Positions 42,593 through 52,356 are shown, numbered from the stretch's first letter. The stretch is DNA of 64,000 nucleotides from Crossiella sp. CA-258035 (GCF_030064675.1 NZ_CP116413.1:3380001-3444000); one strand, 5' to 3'. The notes: generated by a model from the letters alone, not told the origin. Translations and numbers: made by a program.

Positions 42593-43455
42593 GCGCCAAC
42601 GACCTGCCTGCCGCGCTGCGGCCCGGGCTGCTGGGCCGGTTCGCGGTCAACACCCTGGTCGGGGTGTCCGTGCTCTACGCGCTGCTGCCGGTGCTGTGGC
42701 TGCTGCTGGCCGCCACCAAGGACCGGGACGCGCTGTTCAACAGCGATGTGCTGTCCCTGACCAACTTCTCCTTCTGGCAGAACCTGGTCGAGGTCTTCGC
42801 CGAGGACAACGGGCTGTTCGGCCGCTGGTACCTCAACAGCCTGCTCTACGCCGGGATCGGGGCCGCGATCAGCGCGATGGTGAGCATCGCCTGCGGCTAC
42901 GCCTTCGACAAGTATGTGTTCCGGCACAAGGAGAAGCTCTTCGGGCTGGTGCTGGCCGCGGTGATGGTGCCGCAGACCGTGCTGGCCCTGCCGCTGTACC
43001 TGATGGCCTCGGGCACCGGACTGGTCAACACCTTCTGGGCGGTGTTCATCCCGGTGCTGTTCAACCCCTTCGGCGTCTACCTCGGCCGGATCTTCAGCCA
43101 GGGCTACGTGCCGGGCGAGGTGCTGGAGGCCGCGCGGATCGACGGCGCGGGCGAGCTGACCATGTTCTTCCGGGTGGCGCTGCGCATGCTCGGACCCGGA
43201 CTGGTCACGGTGTTCCTGTTCCAGCTCACCGCGATCTGGAACAACTTCTTCCTGCCCATGGTGATGCTCTCGGACCAGAAGCTGTACCCGGTCAGCCTCG
43301 GCCTCTACGCCTGGAACAGCGCGGCCACGGTTTCTCCGGAATACTACCCGCTCGTGATCATGGGTTCTCTGCTCGCGGTGCTGCCGCTCATCGTCGCTTT
43401 CCTGCTGCTGCAACGCTTCTGGCGGTCCGGCCTGACGGCGGGAGCGGTCAAGTGA
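42589..43455 (+). CDS. Carbohydrate ABC importer permease 2 (MalG-like)
   Basis: The 288-residue protein has six helices and the MalG-type EAA loop (VPGEVLEAARIDGAGELTMF and the following FRVALRMLGPGL). Start and stop both overlap neighbouring genes (ATGA and GTGA). Together with permease 1 and the Tat lipoprotein it forms the membrane importer. Confidence 0.94.
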   Translation: MSANDLPAALRPGLLGRFAVNTLVGVSVLYALLPVLWLLLAATKDRDALFNSDVLSLTNFSFWQNLVEVFAEDNGLFGRWYLNSLLYAGIGAAISAMVSIACGYAFDKYVFRHKEKLFGLVLAAVMVPQTVLALPLYLMASGTGLVNTFWAVFIPVLFNPFGVYLGRIFSQGYVPGEVLEAARIDGAGELTMFFRVALRMLGPGLVTVFLFQLTAIWNNFFLPMVMLSDQKLYPVSLGLYAWNSAATVSPEYYPLVIMGSLLAVLPLIVAFLLLQRFWRSGLTAGAVK

Positions 43456-44447
43456 ACCGTCCGCGCGCCGCCTTCGCCATGTCCAGGGAGGCCGCCGAGG
43501 CGGTGCTGCGCCCCGAAGCGCTGGCCGCCTTCACCCGGGTCTGCGATCCGGTCCCCGGTGTGCTGCACGAGTTCACCGGCGAGTCGCTGGCCGAGGTGGA
43601 GGTGCTGGTCACCGGCTGGGGCTGTCCGGAGCTGACCGAACAGGTGCTGGCCACCGCGCCCCGGCTGCGCGCGGTGGTGCACACCGCGGGCACCGTGCGC
43701 GGGCACGTCACGCAGGCGGTGTGGGACAAGGGCATCGAGGTGTCCTCGGCCGCGGCGGCCAACGCGCTGCCGGTGGCCGAGTACACCGTGGCGATGATCC
43801 TGTTGAGCGGCAAGAAGGTGCTGGAGCGCGCCCGCGCGTACCGGGCCGGCGTCGAGCAGTCCGGCCAGTGGCTGGACACCCCGCAGGCGGTGGGCAACTA
43901 CGGCCGCACGGTGGGCATCCTGTCCGCCTCGCTGATCGGCCGCCGGATGCTGGAACTGTTGCGGCCCTATGACTTCCGGCTGCTGCTGCACGATCCGTAC
44001 GTCACTGAGACCGAGGCCGTGGAGCTCGGGGCTGAGCCGGTCGGCCTGGCCGAGCTGTTCGCCCGCGCGGACGTGGTCAGCGTGCACACCCCGCTGCTGC
44101 CGGCCACCGTGGGCCTGGTCAGCCGGGAGCTGATCGACTCGATGCGGCACGATGCCACGCTGATCAACACTGCCCGCGGCGCGGTGGTGGACCAGGACGC
44201 GCTGGCCGAGGCGGCACTGGCCGGGCGGGTCAGGGCGGTGCTGGACGTCACCGACCCGGAGCCGCTGCCCGGCACGCATCCGTTGTGGCGCAGCGAGAAC
44301 GTGCTGATCAGCCCGCACCTGGCCGGGTCCCAGGGCAACGAGTGGGGACGACTGGCCGAGCACGCCGTGGCCGAGATCGCCCGCTGGAGCTCGGGCGCGG
44401 GTTTCGCCCATCCGGTACGACGCGAAAGGCTGGACCGCCTGGCATGA
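43452..44447 (+). CDS. D-2-hydroxyacid dehydrogenase-family protein with altered NAD motif
   Basis: The fold is that of NAD-dependent 2-hydroxyacid dehydrogenases: catalytic Arg and Glu regions (LINTARGAVVDQDALAEA; VTDPEPLPGTHPL) and the terminal His in ISPHLAGSQ. The NAD loop, however, is GILSASLIG (residues about 155-163) where GxGxxG is expected, so two glycines are serines. Nucleotide binding may be altered. It is placed in a sugar-importer operon, suggesting it reduces or oxidises a keto-sugar acid; this is inference. Confidence 0.88.
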   Translation: MNRPRAAFAMSREAAEAVLRPEALAAFTRVCDPVPGVLHEFTGESLAEVEVLVTGWGCPELTEQVLATAPRLRAVVHTAGTVRGHVTQAVWDKGIEVSSAAAANALPVAEYTVAMILLSGKKVLERARAYRAGVEQSGQWLDTPQAVGNYGRTVGILSASLIGRRMLELLRPYDFRLLLHDPYVTETEAVELGAEPVGLAELFARADVVSVHTPLLPATVGLVSRELIDSMRHDATLINTARGAVVDQDALAEAALAGRVRAVLDVTDPEPLPGTHPLWRSENVLISPHLAGSQGNEWGRLAEHAVAEIARWSSGAGFAHPVRRERLDRLA

Positions 44448-46333
44448 GACTGCCCGAGGAGGACCGGAACCTCAGTCCGCACACCGGTTTCACCCGTGAC
44501 CACTGGGTCGCCGCGGCCGACGGGCTGCTCAGCGCGGCCTGGCGGTGGGCCACTCCGCGCGGGGCGCTGCTCGACCTGCCCGGCAGGCCCTCGGGCAGCG
44601 GGGTGCGCTCCGACGGACTGGAGGGCTACGCCCGCACCTTCCTGGCCGCCGCGTTCCGCGTGGCCGGACAGGATGGCGCGGACCCGCACGGCTGGATCGG
44701 CCGCTACGCCGAGGGCCTGGCCGCCGGTACCGCCACCCCCGGCCGCGCGGACGCCGAGTCCTGGCCGGTGATCCGCGATCACGACGTGCAGGGCCAGCCC
44801 ATGGTCGAGTCCGCCTCGGTGGCCCTCGGCCTGCGGCTGACCCGGCGGTGGCTGTGGGACGACCTGGACCCGGCGGTGCAGGACCGGGCGGCGGACTGGC
44901 TGCACGACTCGCTGACCCACGTGCCCGCGCCCAACAACTGGTACTTCTTCCCCTACGCCGTGGCGGGGTTCCTGGAGTCGGTCGGCCGCGCCGACGAGCA
45001 CACCCGGCGCGCCCGCGACCGGGCGCTGGAGCTGCTGGAGACCTGGTACCGAGGCCAGGGCTGGTACGCCGACGGCGACGGCCGTGCCTTCGACCATTAC
45101 AACGGCTGGGCCCTGCACCTGTACCCGGTCCTGGACCAGCACCTGGCCGGCGAGGGCGACACGGTGCACGGCGCGCGGCTGCGCGAGCACCTGGACGGTT
45201 TCTCCCTGCTGTTCGCCGGTAACGGCGCGCCGATCCACTTCGGACGGTCGCTGTCCTACCGCTTCGCCGCCGCGACCGCGGTCGGCCTCGGCGCGCTCAC
45301 CGGCCACACCCCGCTGCGCCCCGGGGTGTCCCGGCGGCTGATGAGCGGTTCACTGCGCTACTTCCTCGACCGCGGCGCGCTCAGCGAGGACGGCCTGCTC
45401 AGCCTGGGCTGGCACGGCCCGCACGAGCCCACCCTCCAGCACTACTCCGGCCCGTCATCCCCTTACTGGGCCTCGAAGTCCTTCGTCTGCCTGCTCGCGC
45501 CGCCGGAACATCCACTGTGGACGGAGCTGGAGCAGCCCGCGCCCAGCGAGGGACCGGACCGGGTGGTCGCGTTGCCCGGTCCCGGTTTTCTGGTGCAGAG
45601 CACGCGGGCCGATGGCCTGGTGCGGCTGCACAACCACGGCAGCGACCACGTCCGGCCGCACGAGCCCGAGTCGGCGGCGCAGGACGATCCGCACTACGGC
45701 AGGCTCGCCTACTCCACGCACACCGGCCCGACCGCCAAGACCAACCTGGCGGACAACCACTTCAGCGTGCTGGTCGGCGGTGTGCGCAGCGTCCGGCGGC
45801 GCATCCGCCCGTTGGGCGCCGGGGGAGGGGGCGACTGGGGCTGGGCGGCGTCCTGGCACCGGCCGGTGTTCCCGGCCGGGCCGCCGATGGTGCCCGGGTT
45901 GCGGGTGGAGAGCCTGACCGTGGTCCAAGGGCAACTTGAGCTGCGGGTGCACCGGGTGGTGGGTGCGCCGCACGGGGCCGAGGTGCAGCTGACCGGGTGG
46001 GCCACCGGGGCGGACTCCGAGGTGCGCGCCAGTTTGCGCGGACTGCACGGCTGGTCCGCGGCCGAGGCGGTGCGGGCCCCGCTGGGCACGGCCTACACCC
46101 GGTTCGCCGAGGTGCCCCGGCTGGTCGGCGCGGCAGGGGGCAGCACGCTGCACGTGGCCCTGGCGACGCTGAGCGGCACGGCAGAGCCCCTGCCGGTCAC
46201 CGAGGTCACGGTGGCGGGGGACCGGATCGACCTGGTGTGGGGCCAGCAGGGCTCCCGGATCCGGATCGAGCTGGGCGCGCCGGTGCTCAGTGGCGAGCCC
46301 GCGCAACCCCGGGTGGTCGTTGCTGACCGTTGA
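44444..46333 (+). CDS. DUF2264-family protein (putative glycan-degrading enzyme)
   Basis: The 629-residue protein begins with an alpha/alpha-barrel-like region (SDGLEGYARTFLAAAFRVAG; NNWYFFPYAVAGFLES; DHYNGWALHLYPVLDQHLAG) typical of DUF2264 and continues with a beta-rich C-terminal half, as in heparinase-like lyases and family-88-like hydrolases. No signal peptide is visible, so it should act on imported oligosaccharides in the cytosol. Its ATGA overlap and place in the operon support a role in pectic or uronic-acid glycan use. Confidence 0.85.
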   Translation: MRLPEEDRNLSPHTGFTRDHWVAAADGLLSAAWRWATPRGALLDLPGRPSGSGVRSDGLEGYARTFLAAAFRVAGQDGADPHGWIGRYAEGLAAGTATPGRADAESWPVIRDHDVQGQPMVESASVALGLRLTRRWLWDDLDPAVQDRAADWLHDSLTHVPAPNNWYFFPYAVAGFLESVGRADEHTRRARDRALELLETWYRGQGWYADGDGRAFDHYNGWALHLYPVLDQHLAGEGDTVHGARLREHLDGFSLLFAGNGAPIHFGRSLSYRFAAATAVGLGALTGHTPLRPGVSRRLMSGSLRYFLDRGALSEDGLLSLGWHGPHEPTLQHYSGPSSPYWASKSFVCLLAPPEHPLWTELEQPAPSEGPDRVVALPGPGFLVQSTRADGLVRLHNHGSDHVRPHEPESAAQDDPHYGRLAYSTHTGPTAKTNLADNHFSVLVGGVRSVRRRIRPLGAGGGGDWGWAASWHRPVFPAGPPMVPGLRVESLTVVQGQLELRVHRVVGAPHGAEVQLTGWATGADSEVRASLRGLHGWSAAEAVRAPLGTAYTRFAEVPRLVGAAGGSTLHVALATLSGTAEPLPVTEVTVAGDRIDLVWGQQGSRIRIELGAPVLSGEPAQPRVVVADR

Positions 46334-46350
46334 GAGCTGCCCGCCGCCGC

Positions 46351-47118
46351 TCAGCCGGGATCGAGGATCCGCTTGAGGAAGCGCCGGGTGCGCTCCTCTC
46401 GCGGATCTCCGATCACCTGGGCGCTGGGGCCGCGCTCGACGATCACGCCGCCGTCGAGGAACAGGACCTGGTCGGCCACCTGTTCGGCGAAGCGGATCTC
46501 GTGTGTGACGACGACCATGGTCCAGCCGTCCGTGGCCAGGTCCTTGATCACCGCCAGCACCTCGCCGACCAGCTCCGGGTCCAGCGCCGAGGTCGGCTCG
46601 TCGAAGAGCACCACCTTCGGCCTGAGCGCCAGCGCCCGCGCGATGCCGACCCGCTGTTGCTGCCCGCCGGAGAGCTGGAACGGGTAGGCCTCCGCGCGAT
46701 CGCCCAGACCCACCTGGTCCAGCAACACCTTCGCCTCGGCCTCGGCTTCCTCGCGCGGACGCCGTTGCGCGACCACCGGGCCCTCGATGATGTTCTGCAG
46801 GACCGTGCGGTGCGGGAACAGGTTGTGCGCCTGGAACACCATCCCGCTCTGCGCGCGCAGCCTGCTGCCCTCCTTGCGCCCGGCCTTGCCCTTGGGCAGC
46901 TTGGCGAAGTCAACTTCCACCTCGTCGATGCGGACCACACCGCGTTCGGGGACCTCCAGCGCGTTGAGCGAGCGCAGCAGGGTGGTCTTGCCCGAGCCGG
47001 ACGGTCCCAACAGGACGGTGGAGGTGCCGCGCGCGGACTCGAAGTCGATGTCGCGCAGGACTTCGTTGTCCCCGAAGGACTTCGCCAGCCCGCGCACCTG
47101 GATGCGGATGTCAGTCAT
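46351..47118 (-). CDS. Polar amino-acid ABC importer ATPase
   Basis: Walker A is [14 protein letters not shown], the signature [15 protein letters not shown], Walker [13 protein letters not shown] and the H-loop [12 protein letters not shown], all typical of the GlnQ/TcyN group. ATG at 47118 lies in a 4-nt overlap with the binding protein-permease gene, fixing the start. It ends 17 nt from the convergent DUF2264 gene. Confidence 0.94.
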   Translation of the reverse strand: MTDIRIQVRGLAKSFGDNEVLRDIDFESARGTSTVLLGPSGSGKTTLLRSLNALEVPERGVVRIDEVEVDFAKLPKGKAGRKEGSRLRAQSGMVFQAHNLFPHRTVLQNIIEGPVVAQRRPREEAEAEAKVLLDQVGLGDRAEAYPFQLSGGQQQRVGIARALALRPKVVLFDEPTSALDPELVGEVLAVIKDLATDGWTMVVVTHEIRFAEQVADQVLFLDGGVIVERGPSAQVIGDPREERTRRFLKRILDPG

Positions 47119-48581
47119 GCGGCCACGTACCTGTTCAGTCGGATCTCCAGTCGTTTCTGCGCGGCGGAGAGCCCGACGCAGATCAGCCAGTAGTACAGCC
47201 CGGCGAAGGAGTACAGGGCGAGGAACTCGTTGCTCTCGGCCGCGGCGAGCTGGGACTGGCGGAACAGCTCGGTCAGCAGCACCACCGAGCCCAGCGAGGT
47301 GTCCTTGACCAGGGAGAGCAGGGTGTTGGACAGCGGCGGCACCGCGGTCCTGGCCGCCTGCGGCAGCACGATCCGGCGCAGGGTAAGGGAATAACCCAGC
47401 CCGATGGTGGCCGCCGCCTCGAACTGGCCCTTGGGCACCGACAGGATCGCCGAGCGGATGACCTCCGCGGCGTACCCGGCCACGTTGAGGCTGAAGGCGA
47501 TCACCGCCGCGGTGAACGGCGGGAACTTCAGCCCGAGCTGCGGCAGTCCGTAGAAGACGATGAACAGCTGCAACAGCAGCGGGGTGCCGCGGATGATCGA
47601 GATGAACGCCCTGGCCAGCCCGGCCAGCACCCGGTAGGGCGAGATCCGGGCCAGCGCGACCAGCAGCGCGAGCACCAGCCCGATGGCGAAGCTCAACGCG
47701 GTCAACGGAATCGTCACCTCGACCAGCCCGACGAACATCGGCCACGCGGTGCTGGCCACCACCTCCCAGGTGCTGCGGTGCCCGCGTCCCTGGGAGAGGT
47801 CGGCGCTGCCGCCGTCGGGCACCGAGACGTCGGACTTGAAGTACTTCCGCGAGATGCCGCCGAGGGTGCCGTCGGCCTTGAGCGCGGCGATCGCCTGGTC
47901 TGCCTGGGAAAGCAACGACTGCTCGTCCTTGCGGAAGGTCAGCACCTGCTCGCTGGTCTTGTCCCCGGCCTTCCCGGCGATCTCCACCGCGGTGGAGCCG
48001 GTGCTGGCCAGGTAGTCGAGCACGGCGATGTTGTCGTTGACGATCGCGTCCACCCGGCCCTGCGCCAGCAACGCCGCCGCCTGCGCGAATCCTTCCACTG
48101 CCTCGACCTTCGCGCCGGCCTCGCGGGCCACCTTGGCCCAGTTGCTGGTGCTGGACTGCGCGGTGGTGCGCCCTTTGAGGTCGGCGAGTGAGTTGATGCT
48201 GGTGTCGCCGGTGCGGCGGACGATCACGCCGTGGGAGAAGGCGTAGGTGGCCGAGAGCCCGTACTTGGCCTTGCGCTCCTCGTTCGCCGAGACCTGGTTG
48301 GCGATCAGGTCGATCCGCCGCGCGTCCAGCGCCGGGAAGATCGCGTCCCACTGGGTCTCCACGAACTCCAGCCGCCAGCCCGCCCGGTCCGCGATGGCCT
48401 TGACCACCTCGATGTCGTAGCCGGTGAGCTGCTGCGAGCGCGGATCGTGGAAGGAGAACGGCGGATAGGTCCCCTCGGTGCCCACCCGGACCACCGGCTG
48501 CGCGGTCGCCGCGCTCACCGGCACCGCCGTGACGACCAGCAACAGCAGCAACAGCACCGTGCCCCTGAGCACGTGTCGCAT
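47115..48581 (-). CDS. Amino-acid ABC importer: binding protein fused to permease
   Basis: A signal peptide (1-24) leads to a family-3 solute-binding domain (residues about 30-250: VRVGTEGTYPPFSFHDPRSQ; GYDIEVVKAIADRAG; VDAIVNDNIAVLDYL) fused in one chain to a His/Gln-type permease (about 275-485: GLVEVTIPLTALSFAIGLVL; FISIIRGTPLLLQLFIVFYG). Fused binding protein-permeases of this kind occur in GlnP-type importers. Two copies of the chain would surround one ATPase dimer (gene at 46351). Cystine or glutamine/glutamate-like substrates are typical. Confidence 0.93.
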   Translation of the reverse strand: MRHVLRGTVLLLLLLVVTAVPVSAATAQPVVRVGTEGTYPPFSFHDPRSQQLTGYDIEVVKAIADRAGWRLEFVETQWDAIFPALDARRIDLIANQVSANEERKAKYGLSATYAFSHGVIVRRTGDTSINSLADLKGRTTAQSSTSNWAKVAREAGAKVEAVEGFAQAAALLAQGRVDAIVNDNIAVLDYLASTGSTAVEIAGKAGDKTSEQVLTFRKDEQSLLSQADQAIAALKADGTLGGISRKYFKSDVSVPDGGSADLSQGRGHRSTWEVVASTAWPMFVGLVEVTIPLTALSFAIGLVLALLVALARISPYRVLAGLARAFISIIRGTPLLLQLFIVFYGLPQLGLKFPPFTAAVIAFSLNVAGYAAEVIRSAILSVPKGQFEAAATIGLGYSLTLRRIVLPQAARTAVPPLSNTLLSLVKDTSLGSVVLLTELFRQSQLAAAESNEFLALYSFAGLYYWLICVGLSAAQKRLEIRLNRYVAA

Positions 48582-48688
48582 CAGCGACTCCCTCGACCTC
48601 GGCAGGCGCCAGGAAACCTGGCACCGTGGCGGGAGACTAGTGCGATCCGGGTTGCGGTGCTTGGTGATCCACTATGCGGGATGGCGGT

Positions 48689-49690
48689 CTAGGCCGAGGC
48701 GCGGCGGATGAGCTCGGTGGGCAGGATCAGCGAGGTCGGTTCCTCGCCGTTCATCAACCTGATCAGCATCCTGGTCATCTCCCGGCCCAGCGCCTCGATC
48801 GGCTGGCGCACCGTGGTCAGCGCCGGTTGGGTGTGCTGGGCGGTGACGATGTCGTTGAACCCCACCACCGCCACGTCCTCGGGCACCCGGCGGCCGTGCT
48901 CGCGCAACACGGTCAGCGCGCCCGCGGCCATCTCGTCCGAGGCAACGAACACCGCGTCCAGGTCCGGGTGCCCGGCCAGCAGCGCGGCCATCGCGGCGGC
49001 GCCACCGGCCTCGGTGAAGTCACCGTGCGCCAACCGGTCGGCCGGTAGTCCGGCCAGCGCGAGGGCCTCGCGGAAGCCGAGGTGGCGGGCCTGGGCGGCC
49101 TGCTGGTCGGTGCCCGCGGTGATGGTGGCGATCCTGGTGCGGCCAAGGGAGATCAGGTGTTCGGCGGCCAGCCGGGCGCCGCCGCGGTTGTCCGCGTCCA
49201 CGTAGAACCGGGGGGTGTGGCCCAGCGGCTGGCCGCCGAAGACCACCGGCAGGCCGCTGTCGGCGGCCAGCCTGGCCAGCGGGTCCCGCTCGCGCAGGGC
49301 CAGCAGCAGCACACCGTCGGTGGCGCGGGAGGCCAGCACGCGGCCGAAGCGGTCCTGGCCGCGCTGGGAGGCGGCCAGGACCAGCAGCAGTTGCAGGTCG
49401 GTCTCCTCGATCACCGCGTTCACACCGGTGATCACCTCGGCGAAGAACAGGTTCGCGAACAGGGCGGGGTCCTCGCTGGAGATGGCCAGCACCACCGCGC
49501 CCCGCCGCCGCGCCGCCAGCGAGCGGGCCGCGGTGTTGGGCACGTAGCCGAGCTCCTCGACCGCCCGTTCGACCGCCTGCCGCGCCCGCTGGCTGACGTG
49601 CTGGGCGTTGTTCAGCACCCGGGACACCGTGCCGGTGGACACGCCCGCGCGCTGGGCCACCTCGTCAAGGGTGGGTGGCCGACCGATCAT
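48689..49690 (-). CDS. LacI-family regulator (CebR-like)
   Basis: The N-terminal helix-turn-helix (TLDEVAQRAGVSTGTVSRVL, then hinge GYVPNTAARSLAARR) and the sensor domain (VFVASDEMAAGALTVLREHG; DVAVVGFNDIVTAQHTQPAL) are canonical. It is divergent from the GH9 cellulase, with a LacI operator in the gap, which suggests control by a cello- or related oligosaccharide. ATG at 49690 fits the family; the open frame extends further without a better start. Confidence 0.91.
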   Translation of the reverse strand: MIGRPPTLDEVAQRAGVSTGTVSRVLNNAQHVSQRARQAVERAVEELGYVPNTAARSLAARRRGAVVLAISSEDPALFANLFFAEVITGVNAVIEETDLQLLLVLAASQRGQDRFGRVLASRATDGVLLLALRERDPLARLAADSGLPVVFGGQPLGHTPRFYVDADNRGGARLAAEHLISLGRTRIATITAGTDQQAAQARHLGFREALALAGLPADRLAHGDFTEAGGAAAMAALLAGHPDLDAVFVASDEMAAGALTVLREHGRRVPEDVAVVGFNDIVTAQHTQPALTTVRQPIEALGREMTRMLIRLMNGEEPTSLILPTELIRRASA

Positions 49691-49795
49691 GGTCCCGAGC
49701 CTATCAAGCTGGTGATAACGGAAGCGATGACAGCAGGGTCGCACACCTTCCAACTGCGGTGACGCCGTGGCTGGAGCCGGTGGGCAGGGATGGAA

Positions 49796-49829
49796 TTGGA
49801 AGCGCTTACAGCCACTGTAGCCGTTGACA
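49796..49829 (+). promoter_or_regulatory. LacI-type operator and -35 element before the GH9 gene
   Basis: TTGGAAGCGCTTACA (49796-49810) matches the LacI/CebR-type AGCGCT core and lies 14 bp before TTGACA (49824-49829), a good -35 with no clear -10. It stands between the LacI gene and the cellulase gene. Its core resembles the operator at 24193. Confidence 0.65.
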
Positions 49830-49899
49830 GTCCGCCTCGCCAGGGCTCACCATTCGGCACTGACGCCGTGGCGTGCCCGTCCCCCGAGAGGTCCCCGGC

Positions 49900-52086
49900 A
49901 TGCCCATCACCCGCAGGCTCGCCACCGTGCTGCTGCTGCCCGTGCTGCTGACCGGTCTGGCCCCGCCCGCGCACGCCCAGCCCTACCAGCGTGTGCTCAA
50001 CGGCGGCTTCGACCAGGGCAAGACCTCGTGGTGGAGCAGCGCGAACACGCCAGCCAGGGTCGAGGCCGGGCGGCTCTGCGCCGACATCCCCGCGGGCACG
50101 ACCAACCCGTGGGACGCCATGATCGGCCAGAACGACATCCCGGTGGAGGCCGGGCAGCCCTACACCCTGCGCTTCACCGCCAGCGGCAAGGCGGCCATCC
50201 GGGTCAGCCTGCGACTGATCCCGCCACCGGGCACCAGCACGCTCAACCAACAGGTCACCCTGACCGAGACACCGAGGACCTTCGAGTTCACCGGACTGTC
50301 CACAGTGGCCAGCCGGCACGCCCAGGTCTCCTTCCAGGCCGGAGGCGCCACCGCGCCCTACGTCCTGTGCCTGGACGACATCTCACTCACCGGCGGGGTG
50401 ATCCCGCCCGGCGGCGGCTGGCACTACGGCTCCGCGGTCCGGGTCAACCAGCACGGCTACCCGGCCGGCGGCCGCAAACAAGCATCCATTGTGGACAGTG
50501 CGACGCAGCCCAAACCCTGGCAGGTCCGCGATGCCGCCGGCGCGGTGGTGGCCAGCGGCCAGACCAGGGTGCACGGCCAGGACGCCGCCTCCCGCGACCA
50601 CGTGCACCTGGCCGACTTCTCCGCGCTGCGCACCCTGGGCACCGGCTACACCCTGGCGGTGGGGGGCCAGGTCAGCCTGCCCTTCGACCTGCTGGCCCGG
50701 CCGTATGAGAACCTGCGCCGGGACGCGCTGCACTACTTCTTCCACAACCGCAGCGGCATCCCGATCGAGGCCGCCCACGTGGGCGCGGCGCACGCCCGAC
50801 CGGCCGGGCACCTGGACATCGCGCCGAACCGGGGCGACACCGCGGTGCCCTGCCTGCCCGGCACCTGCGACTACACCCTGGACGTGCGCGGCGGCTGGTA
50901 CGACGCGGGCGACCACGGCAAGTACGTGGTCAACGGCGCGCTGGCCGCCTGGCAGCTGCTGGACCTCTACGAACGCTCCCGTGCCCGCGGGGACGCCACC
51001 GGTCTGCGCGATGGCCTGCTGCGCATTCCCGAGCAGCGCAACGGTGTGCCGGACGTGCTCGACGAGGCCCGCTGGCAGCTGGAGTTCCTGCTGCGCACGC
51101 AGGTGCCCGCGGGCAAACCCCTCGCGGGCATGGCGCACCACAAGATCCACGACCTGGCCTGGACCGGGCACCCGATGCTGCCGCACCTGGACCCGCAGCC
51201 GCGCTACCTGCACCCGCCGTCCACCGCCGCCACCCTGAACCTGGCCGCGGCCGCCGCCCGCTGCGCCCGGATCTGGACGACCTGGGACCAGGCCTTCGCC
51301 CAGCGCTGCCGCAACGCCGCGGACACCGCCTGGCGGGCCGCCCGCGCCCACCCGGACCGGTTCGCGCCGAAGGAGAGCGTCGGCGGCGGTCCCTACGAGG
51401 ACAACCAGGTCGCCGACGAGTTCTCCTGGGCCGCGGCCGAGCTGCACGCCACCACCGGCGATCCCGGCTACCTGCGGCACATCGGCAGCACGCTCACCCC
51501 GGCCGGGTTCTCCTGGCGGGACACCGCGGCCCTGACCGACCTGACCATCGTGCGCCACCCGCTGCGCTTTCCCCTCGACCGCGTGGCGGCCGCCCGCCAA
51601 CGCCTCCGGTCGGTGGCCGATGGCTTCGTGCGGGCCCAGGGCGCGCAGGGCTACCCCAACACCGGCGAGTACGTGTGGGGCTCCACCAGCTCCACCGCCA
51701 ACAACGCGGTGATCATCGCCACCGCCTTCGACCTGACCGGCGAGGCCCGCTACCGGGACGCGGTGCTGGCGTCCCTGGACTACCTGCTGGGCCGCAACGC
51801 GCTCAACCAGTCCTTCGTCACCGGCTACGGCGAGCGGGACAGCCGCAACCAGCACCACCGGCACTGGGCCAACCAGCTCGACCCCACGCTGCCCAACCCG
51901 CCGCCCGGCTCGCTGGCCGGTGGCCCCAACCCCAGCCTGGAGGACCCGGCGGCGCAACAGAACCTGCCCGGCTGCGCCCCGGCCAAGTGCTACCTCGACG
52001 ACATCGGCTCCTACTCCACCAACGAGGTGGCCATCAACTGGAACTCCGCCCTCGCCTGGGTGACGGCCTTCGCCGACACCCGCTGA
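49900..52086 (+). CDS. Secreted GH9 cellulase with N-terminal carbohydrate-binding domain
   Basis: After a signal peptide (1-26, cut near AHA-QP), residues about 30-165 form a CBM4/9-like domain (VLNGGFDQGKTSWW; SFQAGGATAPYVLCLDDI), about 175-265 an Ig-like CelD_N domain (RVNQHGYPAGGRKQASIVD), and 280-728 the GH9 (alpha/alpha)6 barrel. The catalytic Asp pair is in GGWYDAGDHGKYV, the metal/active-site His in GERDSRNQHHRHW and the general acid Glu in YSTNEVAINWNSALAW. It should cut beta-1,4-glucan chains outside the cell. ATG at 49900 has GAGAGG upstream. Two copies of the palindrome lie within it. Confidence 0.94.
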   Translation: MPITRRLATVLLLPVLLTGLAPPAHAQPYQRVLNGGFDQGKTSWWSSANTPARVEAGRLCADIPAGTTNPWDAMIGQNDIPVEAGQPYTLRFTASGKAAIRVSLRLIPPPGTSTLNQQVTLTETPRTFEFTGLSTVASRHAQVSFQAGGATAPYVLCLDDISLTGGVIPPGGGWHYGSAVRVNQHGYPAGGRKQASIVDSATQPKPWQVRDAAGAVVASGQTRVHGQDAASRDHVHLADFSALRTLGTGYTLAVGGQVSLPFDLLARPYENLRRDALHYFFHNRSGIPIEAAHVGAAHARPAGHLDIAPNRGDTAVPCLPGTCDYTLDVRGGWYDAGDHGKYVVNGALAAWQLLDLYERSRARGDATGLRDGLLRIPEQRNGVPDVLDEARWQLEFLLRTQVPAGKPLAGMAHHKIHDLAWTGHPMLPHLDPQPRYLHPPSTAATLNLAAAAARCARIWTTWDQAFAQRCRNAADTAWRAARAHPDRFAPKESVGGGPYEDNQVADEFSWAAAELHATTGDPGYLRHIGSTLTPAGFSWRDTAALTDLTIVRHPLRFPLDRVAAARQRLRSVADGFVRAQGAQGYPNTGEYVWGSTSSTANNAVIIATAFDLTGEARYRDAVLASLDYLLGRNALNQSFVTGYGERDSRNQHHRHWANQLDPTLPNPPPGSLAGGPNPSLEDPAAQQNLPGCAPAKCYLDDIGSYSTNEVAINWNSALAWVTAFADTR

Positions 52087-52220
52087 CCCCGCTGTGGTGG
52101 TTGCCGCGCTGGATTACCCAGCCAAGTTCAGCCCCGCGCTGGCGATCCGCTTGATCGACGGCGCCTGAGGTGGGACGCCGCGCCGAACAACCCCCAGCCG
52201 TTCGGCGCGGCACCGGCCCC

Positions 52221-52300
52221 AACACGCGCCGGCCGGCCCTGGTCGGCTGCCAAGCCCGCCCGGAACTGACAGCCTCCTGCCCCTCCGGCCGGCGCGTGTT
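52221..52300. repeat. 16-bp perfect inverted repeat upstream of STAND gene
   Basis: AACACGCGCCGGCCGG (52221-52236) and its exact reverse complement (52285-52300) flank 48 nt. It could be a terminator for the cellulase, a control site, or the ends of a small lost element. Confidence 0.65.
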
Positions 52301-52356
52301 CTGTGAGTTGTCGCGACCCGGCACCGGGAGCGACAGGCTGATGTCTAATGCCTTCA

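Noticed and set aside
41699-46333. Frameshift in the sugar operon because frames alternate
   Set aside because: Every frame change coincides with a GTGA or ATGA stop/start overlap and intact proteins on both sides.
52094-52168. 25-codon coding fragment after the cellulase
   Set aside because: Too short to call a gene or to name; kept only as a possible remnant in the gap description.
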